This document shows positions 1 through 9,680 of a DNA stretch of 64,000 nt, piece by piece (within the stretch, counting starts at the first letter, position 1; each line of letters begins with the position of its first letter). The notes under the pieces are model-generated. The model was not told where the DNA came from, made no database searches, and saw only the letters and a list, made by a program, of their open reading frames with translations. Position numbers and translations under genes: made by a program. Location: assembly GCF_036898095.1 (NCBI RefSeq), contig NC_090726.1, positions 43,510,875 through 43,574,874 of the forward strand, read 5' to 3'. The DNA comes from Palaemon carinicauda (lineage: Eukaryota; Arthropoda; Malacostraca; Decapoda; Palaemonidae).

Positions 1-450
1 CGGGCGATGGCGCGTGATGGAGACTGCGGGCGATGGCGCGTGATGGAGACTGCGGGCGATGGCGCGTAGGCGAGGGATGGCGAGCAGGCGAGATCCAGTG
101 GCACGTCGGCGATCGGTGGTGTGGTGGAGAGCGCTGGCGAGCAGGGGAGGAAGAAGTCTTCCCTCTGGAGCCCTGATCCAAAGATCGTAGGCGAGCAGAC
201 GAGCGATGGCGCGCAGGAGAGCGCTGGCGCACAGGAGATCGCTGACGAACAGGAGAGTGCTGACGAGCAGGAGACCGAAGGCGTGCATGGTGCGGAGCAG
301 GCTGAGGGGGCGTAGTGGTGTGCTGGCGAGTAGGAGGTCGTGGGCGTGCAGGTGAGCGCTGGCGAGACGAGTCTGCAACTGGAGAGCGCTTGCGCGTAGC
401 AGCGCGCTGGCGTGCAGGAGAACGTTGGCGCACATGGGATACCTGGTGCT
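1..450. repeat. GC-rich degenerate tandem repeat inside group 3 gag
   Basis: Short units built around GGCGCGTGATGGAGACTGCG and GGAGAGCGCTGGCGAGCAG recur with many variants; the first unit is repeated at the very start of the window. The same kind of tract sits at about 56640-57560 in the complete group 3 copy. Read on the minus strand it gives Arg/Ser/Pro/Ala-rich peptides in more than one frame, so I treat it as the expanded linker of gag rather than a separate locus. The plus-strand open frames across it are a by-product of composition. Confidence 0.6.
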
Positions 451-807
451 TAAGGAACTTACACACAATGTGTGAAAGCTCCTTTTGCCCCAAAGGGACC
501 CGTGCCCGTTGGATCGTTAACGGGATGGGTGGGCGCCCACAGCGCATCTGCAGCCAGGAAGGGCGATGGAAGGTCAGCAGGTCTGGTAGGAGAAGGAGAT
601 CGCGAACAATCTGTGGAGAGGTCCAGGTCCAAAGAAGTAGCAGGAATGGTTGCTGAAGGACGAGGTACCTCTGCGGGGGACTGCGAGGATGAAGATCCGA
701 AGAGGCGCCTCCTAAAACCCTTGTGAGGAGAAGGTAGACCTTGGCGACGAAGAGGAAGGTGAGCCTTACGTCTTATACATCCTCTGGGGGGGGGGGGGGG
801 GGGAGAA

Positions 808-1536
808 TCACCCGCAGGAGAGACCGTTGGACTTGGTTCCTCCCTCGAAAGATGTTCGGAGGGGGGGAGCTAAGCCTTCAGCTACAACTGGAGCAGGGAT
901 TTGAACACTCTCATTGGAAGCCTCTGCCACAACAGCCTCGACAATACACAGAGGGTCAACCTCTGCTACCGCCGGTGACTGTTTGACAGCTGCTCCCACC
1001 ATGATAATGTCAAACAGGGCTTCCTTGGAGGGCGAGCCCTGAAGTCCCAAGGAAGCCCAAAGCTGTAAAAGATCATCATTATTCACATTCACAGAAGGAG
1101 AAATAATCAAATCCTCCCCCGGGGGAGGAGGAGGAGCTGCATCGCTATGGGAGGCAACTACCTCTCCCAAACCCCGAGATCGGTCAACAACAATACGGCC
1201 TACGCTACCACTCGACGGCCTCTCGCGAGAAGCCGACCGAGTGGGAGCTTCGGAGGAGGTTTGGGCCACGGAAGAAGAGCCCTTAGGATTTTCCTTCTTC
1301 AAAAAAACCTTTGAAGGAGAAATATCCCATTTGGACTTCTTCCGGCGCCGGGAAAACCTCTCCCACTGGGAGGTAGACCACTCCCTACATTCAATACATA
1401 CGTTACCACTATCACACCGTTGACCCCTACAATAAGGGCATAAAGTGTGCAGATCGGTGTCTATTGACGACATGAAGGTCCCACAAGGGCGTTCAGGCAG
1501 CCCAGGGCACTTCTGCATTGTAGAGGCCAACTTCAC
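808..1536 (-). CDS. DIRS group 3 gag, N-terminal zinc-binding-like domain (partial)
   Basis: The 242-codon frame starts with a Cys/His cluster: C-x7-C, then a D-x-H-T-x-C-x2-C-x4-C segment and later C-x2-C residues before REWSTSQWERF. This matches the gag start at 57970-58704 closely and, more loosely, the gag N-termini of group 1. Downstream are a basic RRRKK stretch, a Ser-rich linker and a Pro run. The second Met (about 1518) sits nearer to the cluster and may be the true start. The frame ends beside an uninterrupted G run at about 787-803, where the complete copy has only five G, so an indel in a homopolymer probably truncates the frame here. The role, by analogy with retrotransposon gag, would be nucleic-acid binding and particle assembly. 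Confidence 0.7.
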   Translation of the reverse strand: MKLASTMQKCPGLPERPCGTFMSSIDTDLHTLCPYCRGQRCDSGNVCIECREWSTSQWERFSRRRKKSKWDISPSKVFLKKENPKGSSSVAQTSSEAPTRSASRERPSSGSVGRIVVDRSRGLGEVVASHSDAAPPPPPGEDLIISPSVNVNNDDLLQLWASLGLQGSPSKEALFDIIMVGAAVKQSPAVAEVDPLCIVEAVVAEASNESVQIPAPVVAEGLAPPLRTSFEGGTKSNGLSCG

Positions 1537-1624
1537 AAAAATCTAGAAAAGAAAAAGCAAAAAGCTCAGATTAATAATGGCTGTCATGTAGGTGAGGGTG
1601 ACAGTGGACACGTCCGTCTAGCAC

Positions 1625-1815
1625 CCGAGCCGATAGCAAAGTGAACTTACCACACAGGTGTGTGAGGGGGAGGGTAGCAAACTACCCTCCCTATCCTCCG
1701 CTAACTAGCGGTGGGGTAGTAAACCCTCGTTAAAATTCTAATGGCTCGTCCTTTCAGCTACGCCAAAAGTAATTACCCATATTAAATAGCGTGGCTTGTA
1801 TTTCAGTTACGGAAC
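1625..1815. repeat. 5' terminal inverted repeat of group 3 DIRS
   Basis: The segment from GTGAACTTACC to GTTACGGAAC matches the right terminal repeat of the complete group 3 element (58797-58975) and, inverted, its left one. It includes the hairpin-forming CTCCGCTAACTAGCGG motif and the block CTCGTTAAAATTCTAATGG. It marks the outer 5' end of the minus-strand element. Confidence 0.75.
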
Positions 1816-1832
1816 TAGCCTTGTCAGTAAGA

Positions 1833-2150
1833 ACATGTGGTTATGGTGGCCTATGTGGTAATGTCCTTGATTGGAGATCACCAGACTGGGGTTTTAGTCC
1901 CGCTCAAACTCATTAGTTCCTTTGGTTGCTGCAACCCCACCATCCTTGTAAGCTAAGGATAGGGGTTTGGGGGAGCCTATAGGTCAATCTGCTGAGTCAT
2001 TAGCAGCCATTACCTGGCCCTCCTTGGTCTTAGTTTGGGACCTGATCATATGTATATATGGTGAATCTCCTAGGGCATTGTCCTGATCGATAGGGCAATG
2101 TTACTGTCCCTTGTCTCTCCCACGCATGAGGCCTTTAAACCTTTAGTTGT
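1833..2150 (+). mobile_element. tRNA-derived SINE (copy 1)
   Basis: A box-A-like TGGCCTATGTGG (1847-1858) is followed 31 bp later by a box-B-like GGTTTTAGTCC (1890-1900), the layout of an internal RNA polymerase III promoter. The same unit occurs inverted at about 59970-60290, with shared blocks such as GGGGGAGCCTATAGGTC and GCTGAGTCATTAGCAGCCAT. It lies immediately right of the group 3 terminal repeat. No clean tail or target duplication was found. A plain dispersed repeat with chance promoter boxes is the alternative. Confidence 0.6.
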
Positions 2151-2204
2151 GTCAACTTTGTCTTACCAAATTACGAGCGCATAACAATTAGAAAAGAACC
2201 GAGT

Positions 2205-2288
2205 GCTTATTTCTCAAAACCAGCTTGCCTTTCCCCACAATCAAGTTTAAACAATAGGCATAATTGAAGTCTGTGACAATCATGTGCG
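2205..2288 (+). repeat. Dispersed repeat, left flank of the group 2 DIRS fragment
   Basis: About 80 bp here (from TCTCAAAACCAGCTTGCC to AATCATGTGC) recurs almost exactly at 50072-50152. In the second copy the sequence continues without the DIRS element, so it acts as an internal reference for the unoccupied site. Confidence 0.7.
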
Positions 2289-2750
2289 AAAAAGGGATTT
2301 TGACGAAGGAAAAATCTATTTCTGGGCGAGAGACCCATGCCGCCCAGTGAAATGCTCCTTTAACATCATTTCTAAGGTAAAAACTGCTATGAATTTACCA
2401 GAGAAAAATTTGTATAGGAATGCTAGGTTGAACCCAGCTCGCTCACCTTAATAAGGTGTCGGTATAATACTGGGGCGCTGAATAAATCACAACCAGAGGC
2501 CTCGCACCATTTAGATATCTCCTGTCAACATCCCCGAACAGCGAAGTGCCGTTCAACATCCTACTACTACTAGCAATCCCACACCAGTGACGTCACTCCT
2601 TATAGTACCCCAGATTCGGGCCCAATTAGGGAGGGACGGGTGGGTTCACTGGGCGGCACGGGTCTCTCGCCCAGAAATAGATTTTTCCTTCGTCAAAATC
2701 CCTTTTCTGGGCTCCGACCCGTGCCGCCCAGTGAAATCGTACCAGAGAAT
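2289..2750. repeat. Group 2 DIRS 3' inverted repeat and internal complementary region
   Basis: About 65 bp at 2289-2353 and about 65 bp at 2640-2705 are reverse complements with two or three mismatches (for example CCCATGCCGCCCAG against CTGGGCGGCACGGG). The neighbouring 2706-2745 segment should pair with the 5' outer end, which is lost here. This two-part arrangement is the DIRS internal complementary region, thought to template circle closure during replication. Confidence 0.75.
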
Positions 2751-3135
2751 GGGGACCCAATATGGCTAACTACCTGAAGAGGGAATAACACAAAATAACA
2801 GAGCTGATGAGTTTAATATAAAAAAAGAGGGATGTGGAAACCCGTAAAATTAGATCAATATGTATATGACAGTGATAAATAGACATGGTAAACAATCAAT
2901 AATGAAACCCGTAGATAAAATTCAACAGATATGAATAGTGGGAATCCAGCTTGGTAATCAAAAATGCAAAATAAAATCAGCTCGGGGATTCAAGAACAAG
3001 TGTAATGAAAACAATTCGTGAAATTGAACAATTGAATAATAAAATAATAAACCATAAGGGTGTATAGTAACAAAACAGGTAGGAACAACAGGTAAGCCAG
3101 GCAGGAGGGAAAGAGGACAGACCAAGACGTTGAGA

Positions 3136-3873
3136 TTAGGACTCAGTACCTTCAGGAGGAACTATATTCCCTGCAGCTACTGTGGCAAATCTAAGAGCTT
3201 CTAAAGGTTTTAGGTAGTGGCGCTTGAAAACTTTAGGCGACTTCCAACCCTTATATTTTGAGAGCTCATCAAATTTCATATGGTGGAAAAAATTAATTGA
3301 GGTAGCCACAGCTCTAATATCATGGACATGTGGGAATGATTCAGGATTAGCTTGTTTAATAAAATAAAGAATTTGTTGTCTGATTCCCTTAAGGGTAATA
3401 GTTCCTCCGTGTTCTCTAATAAATAACGGCCCTGTGGTTGTAGTGGAAGTTCTACCTAAGTAGGCTTTCAGGGTGGTAACTGGACACGGGGATGGATCCC
3501 GAGGAAGTGGAACAATCTTCCAGGGAGACAACCTGTTTTGGGGGTCTTCATTTTTAGCCAGGAAAACTTTGTTAGGAGAGAGAAGAACCTCACCCGAAGA
3601 GAGAAGGCTGACAATTCTGAGATTCTGGAGCCCGAGGCGAGGCTCAGAAGAAAAAGTGACTTTCTTAACAATGCCATATAGTTACAGGATTCATTTGGGG
3701 TGTCAGAGGCTAGCTTAAGAACCTCGTTCAAAAACCAGGAAACTGCGCTAGGGCGAGTTGAAGGTTTTAGTCTGGCACAAGCTCTCGGAATGGATGAGAA
3801 ATATGAATCTGTTAGATCAATGTCAAAACCAATATGGAAGATCTTTTTCAAGGCTGACTTGATTGTACTGAAG
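3136..3873 (-). pseudogene. Group 2 DIRS tyrosine recombinase, C-terminal part, frameshifted
   Basis: Two minus-strand frames (3468-3851 and 3136-3531) together give a tyrosine recombinase catalytic domain. I see the first catalytic Arg in SGSRISELSAF, the HxxR box in VHDIRAVATS and the tyrosine box in FKRHYLKPL. These correspond to the R, H-x-x-R and Y of the family, which cut and rejoin DNA during insertion of the circular intermediate. The frames meet near 3530-3545, so a small indel breaks the gene. The N-terminal third is missing: the sequence begins inside STIKSALKKIF at the junction with copy A. Confidence 0.8.
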
Positions 3874-4042
3874 TTGCGACAGCTCTAACTTCATGTGTCC
3901 TTACCTTCAGCAAAGCTTGGTCTTCCTCACTCAGATGGGAATGAGCTTCTCGTATTAACAGTCTGATAAAATAGGATAAAGCATTCTTTGACATAGGCAA
4001 AGATGGTTTCTTAACTGAACACCATAAAGCTTCTGACTGTCC

Positions 4043-6832
4043 TCATAAAGGTTTAGTTCGTCTTAAATAGAACTTAAGAGCTCTCACAGGGCATAAGACT
4101 CTTTCTAGTTCATTTCCAACCATATTCGATAGGCTTGGAATATCGAACGATTTCGGCCAAGGACGAGAGGGTAGCTCGTTTTTGGCTAGAAAACCAAGTT
4201 GTAAAGAACATGTAGCCGTTTCAGATGAAAATCCGATGTTCCTGCTGAAGGCGTGAATCTCACTGACTCTTTTAGCTGTGGCTAAGCAAACCAGGAAAAA
4301 AGTCTTTAAAGTGAGATCTTTAAAGGAGGCTGATTGTAGCGGCTCGAACCTTTCTGACATAAGGAATCTTAGTACCACGTCTAAATTCCAACCAGGTGTA
4401 GCCAAACGACGCTCCTTCGTGGTCTCAAAAGACTTAAGGAGGTCCTGTAGATCTTTGTTGTTGGAAAGATCTAAGCCTCTGTGACAGAAGACTGATGCCA
4501 ACATGCTTCTGTAACCCTTGATAGTGGGAGCTGAAAGAGATCGTTCTTTCCTCAGGTATAAAAGGAAGTCAGCTATTTGAGTTACAGAGGTACTGGTCGA
4601 GGATACAGATACTGACTTGCACCAGTTTCGGAAGACTTCCCACTTCGATTGGTAGACTCTAAGGGTGGATGTCCTCCTTGCTCTAGCAATCGCCCTGGCT
4701 GCCTCCTTCGAAAAGCCTCTAGCTCTCGAGAGTCTTTCGATAGTCTGAAGGCAGTCAGACGAAGAGCGTGGAGGCCTTGGTGTACCTTCTTTACGTGTGG
4801 CTGACGTAGAAGGTCCACCCTTAGAGGAAGAGTTCTGGGAACGTCCACTAGCCATCGAAGTACCTCGGTGAACCATTCTCTCGCGGGCCAGAGGGGAGCA
4901 ACTAACGTCAACCTTGTCCCTTCGTGAGAGGCGAACTTCTGCAGTACCTTGTTGACAATCTTGAACGGGGGGGAATGCATATAGGTCTAGATGTGACCAA
5001 TCTAGGAGAAAGGCATCTATATGAACTGCTGCTGGGTCCGGGATTGGTGAGCAATATATTGGGAGCCTCTTGGTCATCGAGGTTGCGAAGAGATCTATGG
5101 TAGGCTGGCCCCAGGTGGCCCAAAGTCTCTTGCACACATCCTTGTGTAGGGTCCATTCTGTTGGAATGATTTGTCCCTTCTGACTGAGGCAATCTGCCAT
5201 GACATTCAAGTTGCCTTGGATGAACCTCGTTACTAGTGAAATGTTTAGATCTTTTGACCAGGTGAGGAGGTCCCTTGCGATCTCGTACAACGTCAAAGAG
5301 TGGGTCCCTCCTTGCTTGGAGATGTACGCCAAAGCCGTGGTGTTGTCCGAGTTCACCTCCACCACTTTGCCTTGAAGGAGAGACTTGAAGCTTTTCAAGG
5401 CCAGATGAACTGCCAGTAGCTCCTTGCAGTTGATATGCATTGTCCTTTGACTCGAGTTCCAAGTTCCCGAGCATTCCCGACCGTCTAATGTCGCGCCCCA
5501 GCCCGTGTCCGATGCGTCCGAGAAGAGAATGTGGTTAGGAGTCTGAACAGCCAGGGGCAGACCCTCTCTGAGGCTGATACTGTCCTTCCACCAAGTCAGG
5601 GAAGACTTCATCTTCTCGGAAATGGGGATCGAGACCGCTTCTAGCGTCTTGTCCTTTTTCCAGTAAACAGCTAGGTGATATTGAAGAGGACGGAGGTGTA
5701 GTCTTCCTAACGATACGAACTGTTCCAGGGATGATAGTGTCCCTATCAGACTCATCCACTGCCTGACTGAACATCGTTCCTTCTTCAGCATGTTCTGGAT
5801 GCATAACTGGGCTTGACTTGTTCTGGGGACCGACGGAAAAGCCCGAAAAGCTAGACTGTGAATCTCCATCCCTAAATACAGAATAGTTTGGGATGGGACC
5901 ACTTGAGACTTTTCCATATTGACCAGGAGACCCAATTCCTTGGTCAGATCTAGAGCCCACTTTAGATCCTTCAGACAGCGACGACTGGAAGAAGCTCTTA
6001 GAAGCCAGTCGTCCAAATAGAGGGAGGCTCTGATGTCCGCTAAATGAAGGAATTTGGCTACATTCCTCATCAGCCTCGTAAAAACAAGAGGAGCTGTGCT
6101 TAGGCCAAAGCACAGGGCTTGAAACTGGTAGACAATCTTTTCGTAAACGAATCTCAGAAAAGGTTGGGAGTCTGGGTGGATGGGGACGTGAAAGTATGCG
6201 TCCCTTAGGTCTAAAGAGACCATCCAGTCTTCCCTTCTGACCGCTGCTAGAACGGACTTTGTGGTCTCCATGGCGAACGTCTGCTTTGTGACAAAGACAT
6301 TCAGCGCACTGACGTCTAGCACCGGCCTCCACCCTCCTGTCTTCTTTGCCACTAAGAAGAGACGGTTGTAGAAGCCCGGGGTTTGATGGTCCAGGACTTT
6401 GACTACCGCTCCCTTTTCTAGTAAGAGAGACACCTCCTGTTTCAATGCTCGTCTCTTGTCTTCCTCTCTGTACCTGGGAGAGAGATCGATGGGAGACGTT
6501 GCTAGAGGGGGTTTTCGTACAAACGGGATCTTGTACCCCTCTCTGAGCAACTTCACAGATTGTGCATCTGCGCCTCTCTTCTCCCAGGTCTGCCAGAAGT
6601 TCTTGAGTCTGGCTCCCACTGCTGTCTGAAGAAGCTGGCAGTCAGACTCTGCCTTTAAAGGACTTGGTTCCTTTCTTCTTCCCACGTCTCCCTTCGGCAC
6701 GAGCACCTCCTCTGCTGGAGGCTCTGCCACGAAAGGGCGGAATAAATCGGGACGCTGGAGTGTCCATCCTTGGTCTCGCTGAGAAGGTAGGCAAAGGGGT
6801 GGCTTTGCGGGCAGAGGACGCAACCAGGTCAT
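4043..6832 (-). pseudogene. Copy A RT - RNase H - tyrosine recombinase, fused and truncated frame
   Basis: One open frame of 929 codons. RT motifs are VSLDLRDAYFHV (motif A, about residues 200-210), CFGLSTAPLVF (motif B) and YLDDWLL (motif C). RNase H follows with LFSDASDTGWG, NCKELLAVHLA, EVNSDNTTALA and MADCLSQ. After YAFPP the frame passes into the recombinase, with ARGFSKEAARAIARA and the Arg box LATAKRVSEIHAF. In C and D the RNase H and recombinase parts sit in different overlapping frames. Here GGCGGG has become a seven-G run (4957-4963), which fuses them and discards the conserved RNase H tail (still readable at 4582-4980). The frame ends at a TGA where relatives have CGA; the reading beyond continues to HEVRAVATS. 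The product would lack the HxxR and Tyr boxes, so it is probably inactive as a recombinase. Confidence 0.85.
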
Positions 6833-9074
6833 GGGTGTCCTTCTGTATCAAAGAAGCAGCAATCTCCTTAATCAAGTCCTCTGGAAAAAGGCACTTAGAG
6901 AGAGGAGCAAACAGAAGTTCGGATCTTTGAAAAGGTGTCACTCCAGCTGACAGGAAAGAGCAAAGGTTCTCACGCTTCTTGAGGACTCCGGATACGAACG
7001 ATGCCGCAAGCTCACTAGACCCGTCACGTATGGCCTTGTCCATGCAGGACATGATGAGCAAAGAAGATTCCTTGTCAGACGGGGAGATCTTCCTGCTCAA
7101 AGCTCCCAAACACCAGTCCAAAAAGTTGAAGACCTCGAAGGCTCTAAATATCCCTTTCAACAGATGGTCTAGGTCCGAAGGTGACCAGCATATCTTAGAG
7201 CGTCTCATGGCTAGCCTGCGGGGAGAGTCTACAAGACTTGAGAAGTCGCCCTGGGCAGAGGCAGGAACTCCCAAGCCGAGAACTTCTCCCGTGGCATACC
7301 AGACGCTCGATCTGGAAGAGAGTTTAGCAGGGGGAAACGTAAAGGCTGTCTTCCCTAGACTCTTTTTGGACTGCATCCACTCTCCTATAACTCGTAAAGC
7401 TCTCTTGGACGAGCGTGCGAGGACGAGTCTAGTAAAGGCAGGCGAGGATGACTGCGTGCCTAAAGCAAACTCTGACGGAGGAGAGCGCGGAGCCACAGAC
7501 ACAAACTGGTCCGGAAACATCTCTTTGAACAGAGCAAGAACTTTTCTAAAGTCCAAATATGGTTGCGTGGACTTGGGCTCGTCAAGGTCCGAATGTGGTT
7601 CATCAACGTGTGCCGCATCGTCATCATCAGAGAGTCCATCGTCCGAGTATTGAGGAGGAAGCGGCAATGGAGTAGGAATCGGCTGGTTGGCTGAGTCCGG
7701 TCGCACGGGTGCACGCGTGACTGAACCGGACGCAACGTCATGGAACTGTTGCCCAGTCTGTGAGCTGGCAACAACCATAGCAGCGCGGGGACGCACAGCG
7801 TCTACTCCAGACTGTCTAGTCTGATGTGGGCGAGCAGAGGCAACCACACTGGGTTGCGGAGGTTGACGCTCCGCGTCAAAACAAAACAACTCTGACGGTT
7901 GTTGTACCTCGCGAACGTCAACGGAAGGTTCCGTGCGTCGCTGAACGTCAACATGCGGCTGGCAGGGTACACTGGAACGCATGGGTGGCGGGACTCTCTC
8001 AGCTGGAGTGCGCAAGAAGGTCGCCTCAGCGTCCACAGGACGCACAACCGAGAGTGTGGTTGGTTGTAGGCAAGAGGTAGGTGCAGCAGCAACCTTCTCC
8101 GCACGAAAGTCCTGCATTAGAGACGTTAATTGGTACTGCATGGTCTGCAGCAAAGACCACTTAGGGTCTGCAGTAGCAGGTGCGGCGACAGACGGTGTAA
8201 CTGCCTGAGGCGGTACCGCTTTGCCTCTCTTAGGAGGTGAGCAGTCGTCGGAAGACTGCAGCGAGTCCGAACTGACCCAGTGGCTACAACTGGGCCGTTG
8301 GACTTGCGCGGAAGGGACCGACTTGCGCTTAAGAGGTCGTGAGACCTTGGTCCATGGTTTCTTACGAGAAACCTCTTCCGCAGACGAGGAATAAATGGGC
8401 TCTCTCGTCTTTGTGTGGGTGGGACGATCTTGGGTAGATACGCCCGAAACCACGGAGGGAACGTCTGTTCGCTGATTAAAGCCTCTCGAACCCATTGGTC
8501 GTACGACATTGCTTCTCCCCTGGACTTGGGAGCTTGCAAGAGGTCCCGGACTAGGAGGACGACAGGCACGAACAGATGAACCCTCAAGCGCAACACTATC
8601 CACAACACTATCACTCACTTTACCACTTCCCACTGCACTTTTACACTTCAGCTCTTTGACGTCCTCCATGAGCTGGTTACGGTCACTAGCCAGGGACTCA
8701 ACTCTCTCACCCAGAGCTTGGATGGCACGCATCATGTCAGCCATCGAAGGTTCCTGAGTGCCAGAAGGGGGATCGGGAGCAACCACTACAGGGGAAGGAA
8801 TAGGTTGAGGGGCATGAGGAGAGGAAAAATCAACAGAACGAGATGAACTTCTCCTGACTCTATCTCTCTCTAGTCTACGTGTATATTTTTGGAATTCGAT
8901 AAAATCGAATTCCGAAAGCCCAACGCATTCCTCACATCGATCTTCCAATTGACAGGTTTTATCCCGACAATTGGAACAAACGGTGTGAGGATCGATAGAG
9001 GCCTTCGGAAGACGCCTTGAACAGTCCCTAGCATTACACTTCCTGAATTTTGGGACTTGAGAAGGGTCAGCCAT
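6642..9074 (-). CDS. Copy A gag
   Basis: Open frame of 810 codons, the only uninterrupted group 1 gag in the window. The N-terminal 50 residues carry C13, C18, H30, C33, C36, C41, C47 and C50, a compact metal-binding-like cluster (DPHTVCSNC, RCEEC). A probable coiled coil follows at about 112-146 (MMRAIQALGERVESLASDR). A long Ser/Pro/Gln-rich linker leads to a conserved capsid-like segment near 540-740 (DFSSLVDSPRRLAMRRSK, NFLDWCLGALSRK, FVSGVLKKRE). The basic tail contains RFIPPFRGRASSRGG and ends in a Lys/Gly-rich stretch. The last 191 bp overlap the RT frame, which is displaced by one base (+1). Expected role: particle formation and nucleic-acid packaging. The start at 9074 is supported by the same Met-plus-Cys cluster in copies C and D. 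Confidence 0.85.
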   Translation of the reverse strand: MADPSQVPKFRKCNARDCSRRLPKASIDPHTVCSNCRDKTCQLEDRCEECVGLSEFDFIEFQKYTRRLERDRVRRSSSRSVDFSSPHAPQPIPSPVVVAPDPPSGTQEPSMADMMRAIQALGERVESLASDRNQLMEDVKELKCKSAVGSGKVSDSVVDSVALEGSSVRACRPPSPGPLASSQVQGRSNVVRPMGSRGFNQRTDVPSVVSGVSTQDRPTHTKTREPIYSSSAEEVSRKKPWTKVSRPLKRKSVPSAQVQRPSCSHWVSSDSLQSSDDCSPPKRGKAVPPQAVTPSVAAPATADPKWSLLQTMQYQLTSLMQDFRAEKVAAAPTSCLQPTTLSVVRPVDAEATFLRTPAERVPPPMRSSVPCQPHVDVQRRTEPSVDVREVQQPSELFCFDAERQPPQPSVVASARPHQTRQSGVDAVRPRAAMVVASSQTGQQFHDVASGSVTRAPVRPDSANQPIPTPLPLPPQYSDDGLSDDDDAAHVDEPHSDLDEPKSTQPYLDFRKVLALFKEMFPDQFVSVAPRSPPSEFALGTQSSSPAFTRLVLARSSKRALRVIGEWMQSKKSLGKTAFTFPPAKLSSRSSVWYATGEVLGLGVPASAQGDFSSLVDSPRRLAMRRSKICWSPSDLDHLLKGIFRAFEVFNFLDWCLGALSRKISPSDKESSLLIMSCMDKAIRDGSSELAASFVSGVLKKRENLCSFLSAGVTPFQRSELLFAPLSKCLFPEDLIKEIAASLIQKDTHDLVASSARKATPLPTFSARPRMDTPASRFIPPFRGRASSRGGARAEGRRGKKKGTKSFKGRV

Positions 9075-9229
9075 TTTGAATTGGTCAAAGGGGAATTCAA
9101 AAACTATCCAAAGTCATCAACAAATAATCCGATATCAAAAAAAGAATGCAAGGATTTATTGAAGAGAAAGCCTGCACAGCGAAAGCTCAAAACTAGAATA
9201 GTGTACTTCACCAAATAGTTGTGAAAACA

Positions 9230-9454
9230 AATCCAGTTAGCAACAGCGAATTAGTAGGTCTTGCCGGTAGCACGATAGAGAGAAAATTGAGTTCTTTGTT
9301 TACAATGAGTACTGAGTACCTGCACGACAGATGGCGCTGTTGAAGTACACCCCCTACCTGCATAGCGATCGCTGGCGGATTTTTTACGTAGAGTTTTCTG
9401 TCGAGCAGCAGAGCTGCAGCTTATATAATCACCGGCTAAGTTAAATATTGAAAA
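9230..9454. repeat. 5' terminal repeat of copy A
   Basis: Homologous in order to the group 1 5' repeats at 21880-22066, 29660-29848 and 43620-43817: a GCACGA block, AATTGAG, GTACCTGC, GGCGCTG, GTACACCCCC, GCGATCGCTGGCG and a final AATATTGAAAA. The outer 40 bp differ from the TTATCGGGTAAG type of the other copies, marking a separate subfamily. Confidence 0.75.
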
Positions 9455-9532
9455 ACAGGATTTCTATATCGAATTGCAACCTGTACCGGCTACACAAAAT
9501 GATTAAGGATAAACAAAACTTCATGATACTTA

Positions 9533-9680
9533 CCACTCAATCATCACACCAGCTGTTATCTTGGGAGAGGTATCCGCAGCGTGTCGATGTGTATTACTGG
9601 CACCCCTTCTCGCCTTGGCCGACGTAGCTCTCGTTCGATTCAGCCTTTTTCCCTTCGGTGTTATATAGAAGGAGCCTGCG
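9533..9680 (-). other. Possible minus-strand exon, or part of a dispersed repeat
   Basis: A minus-strand frame of about 49 codons (reading SFYITPKGKRLNRTRATSAK at its start) is preceded by a pyrimidine-rich acceptor (CCTTCCCGCAG) and followed by a strong donor (TGGTAAGTATC). Only one phase is open. That phase does not follow directly from the phase-0 donor of the exon at 13871-14056, so if both are exons they are not consecutive. I do not recognise the peptide, and its Arg/Ala-rich character also fits a repeat. Low confidence. Confidence 0.25.

Larger units (their letters stand above)
1..1815 (-). mobile_element. DIRS-like retrotransposon, group 3, 5' portion cut by window edge
   Basis: This is the 5' part of a minus-strand element of the same group as the complete copy at 51238-58975. 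It carries a GC-rich gag repeat zone (1-720), the gag N-terminal domain (808-1536) and a terminal inverted repeat ending near 1815 in GTTACGGAAC, as at the right end of the complete copy. The block near 440-560 is recognisably homologous to the one near 57535-57650. The capsid, RT/RNase H and recombinase parts would lie left of the window. Seen: sequence similarity to the complete copy in order and orientation. Inferred: the element continues leftwards. Confidence 0.85.
2289..3873 (-). mobile_element. DIRS-like retrotransposon, group 2, 3' fragment
   Basis: This holds the last part of a tyrosine recombinase gene (3136-3873), an internal complementary region and a 3' terminal repeat. The outer left end begins AAAGGGATTTTGACGAAGG (about 2289). 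Its reverse complement appears internally at about 2645-2705, followed by TCTGGGCTCCGACCCGTG, which should complement the missing 5' end. A related 5' end is found at about 31340-31516. The 5' two-thirds is absent; group 1 copy A sequence is joined at 3873/3874 instead. Confidence 0.8.
3874..9454 (-). mobile_element. DIRS-like retrotransposon, group 1 copy A, 3' end missing
   Basis: Order on the minus strand: 5' terminal repeat (about 9230-9454), gag (6642-9074), then RT/RNase H/recombinase (4043-6832). The proteins are clearly homologous to those of C and D but more diverged, and the terminal repeat is a distinct subtype: GCGATCGCTGGCG and GTACACCCCCT are shared, while the outer end differs. 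The 3' recombinase tail, internal complementary region and 3' repeat are absent, because the reading stops at ...HEVRAVATS and passes directly into group 2 sequence. Right flank at 9455 is unrelated DNA. Confidence 0.85.

Noticed and set aside
1847..1900. A functional tRNA gene
   Set aside because: Box A and box B spacing fits, but no cloverleaf with anticodon and acceptor stem could be formed; the sequence is better explained as a SINE promoter.
9533..9680. Second exon of the FN3K-like gene
   Set aside because: Its open phase does not follow from the phase-0 donor at 13871 and the peptide shows no kinase resemblance. Kept only as a low-confidence exon or repeat.
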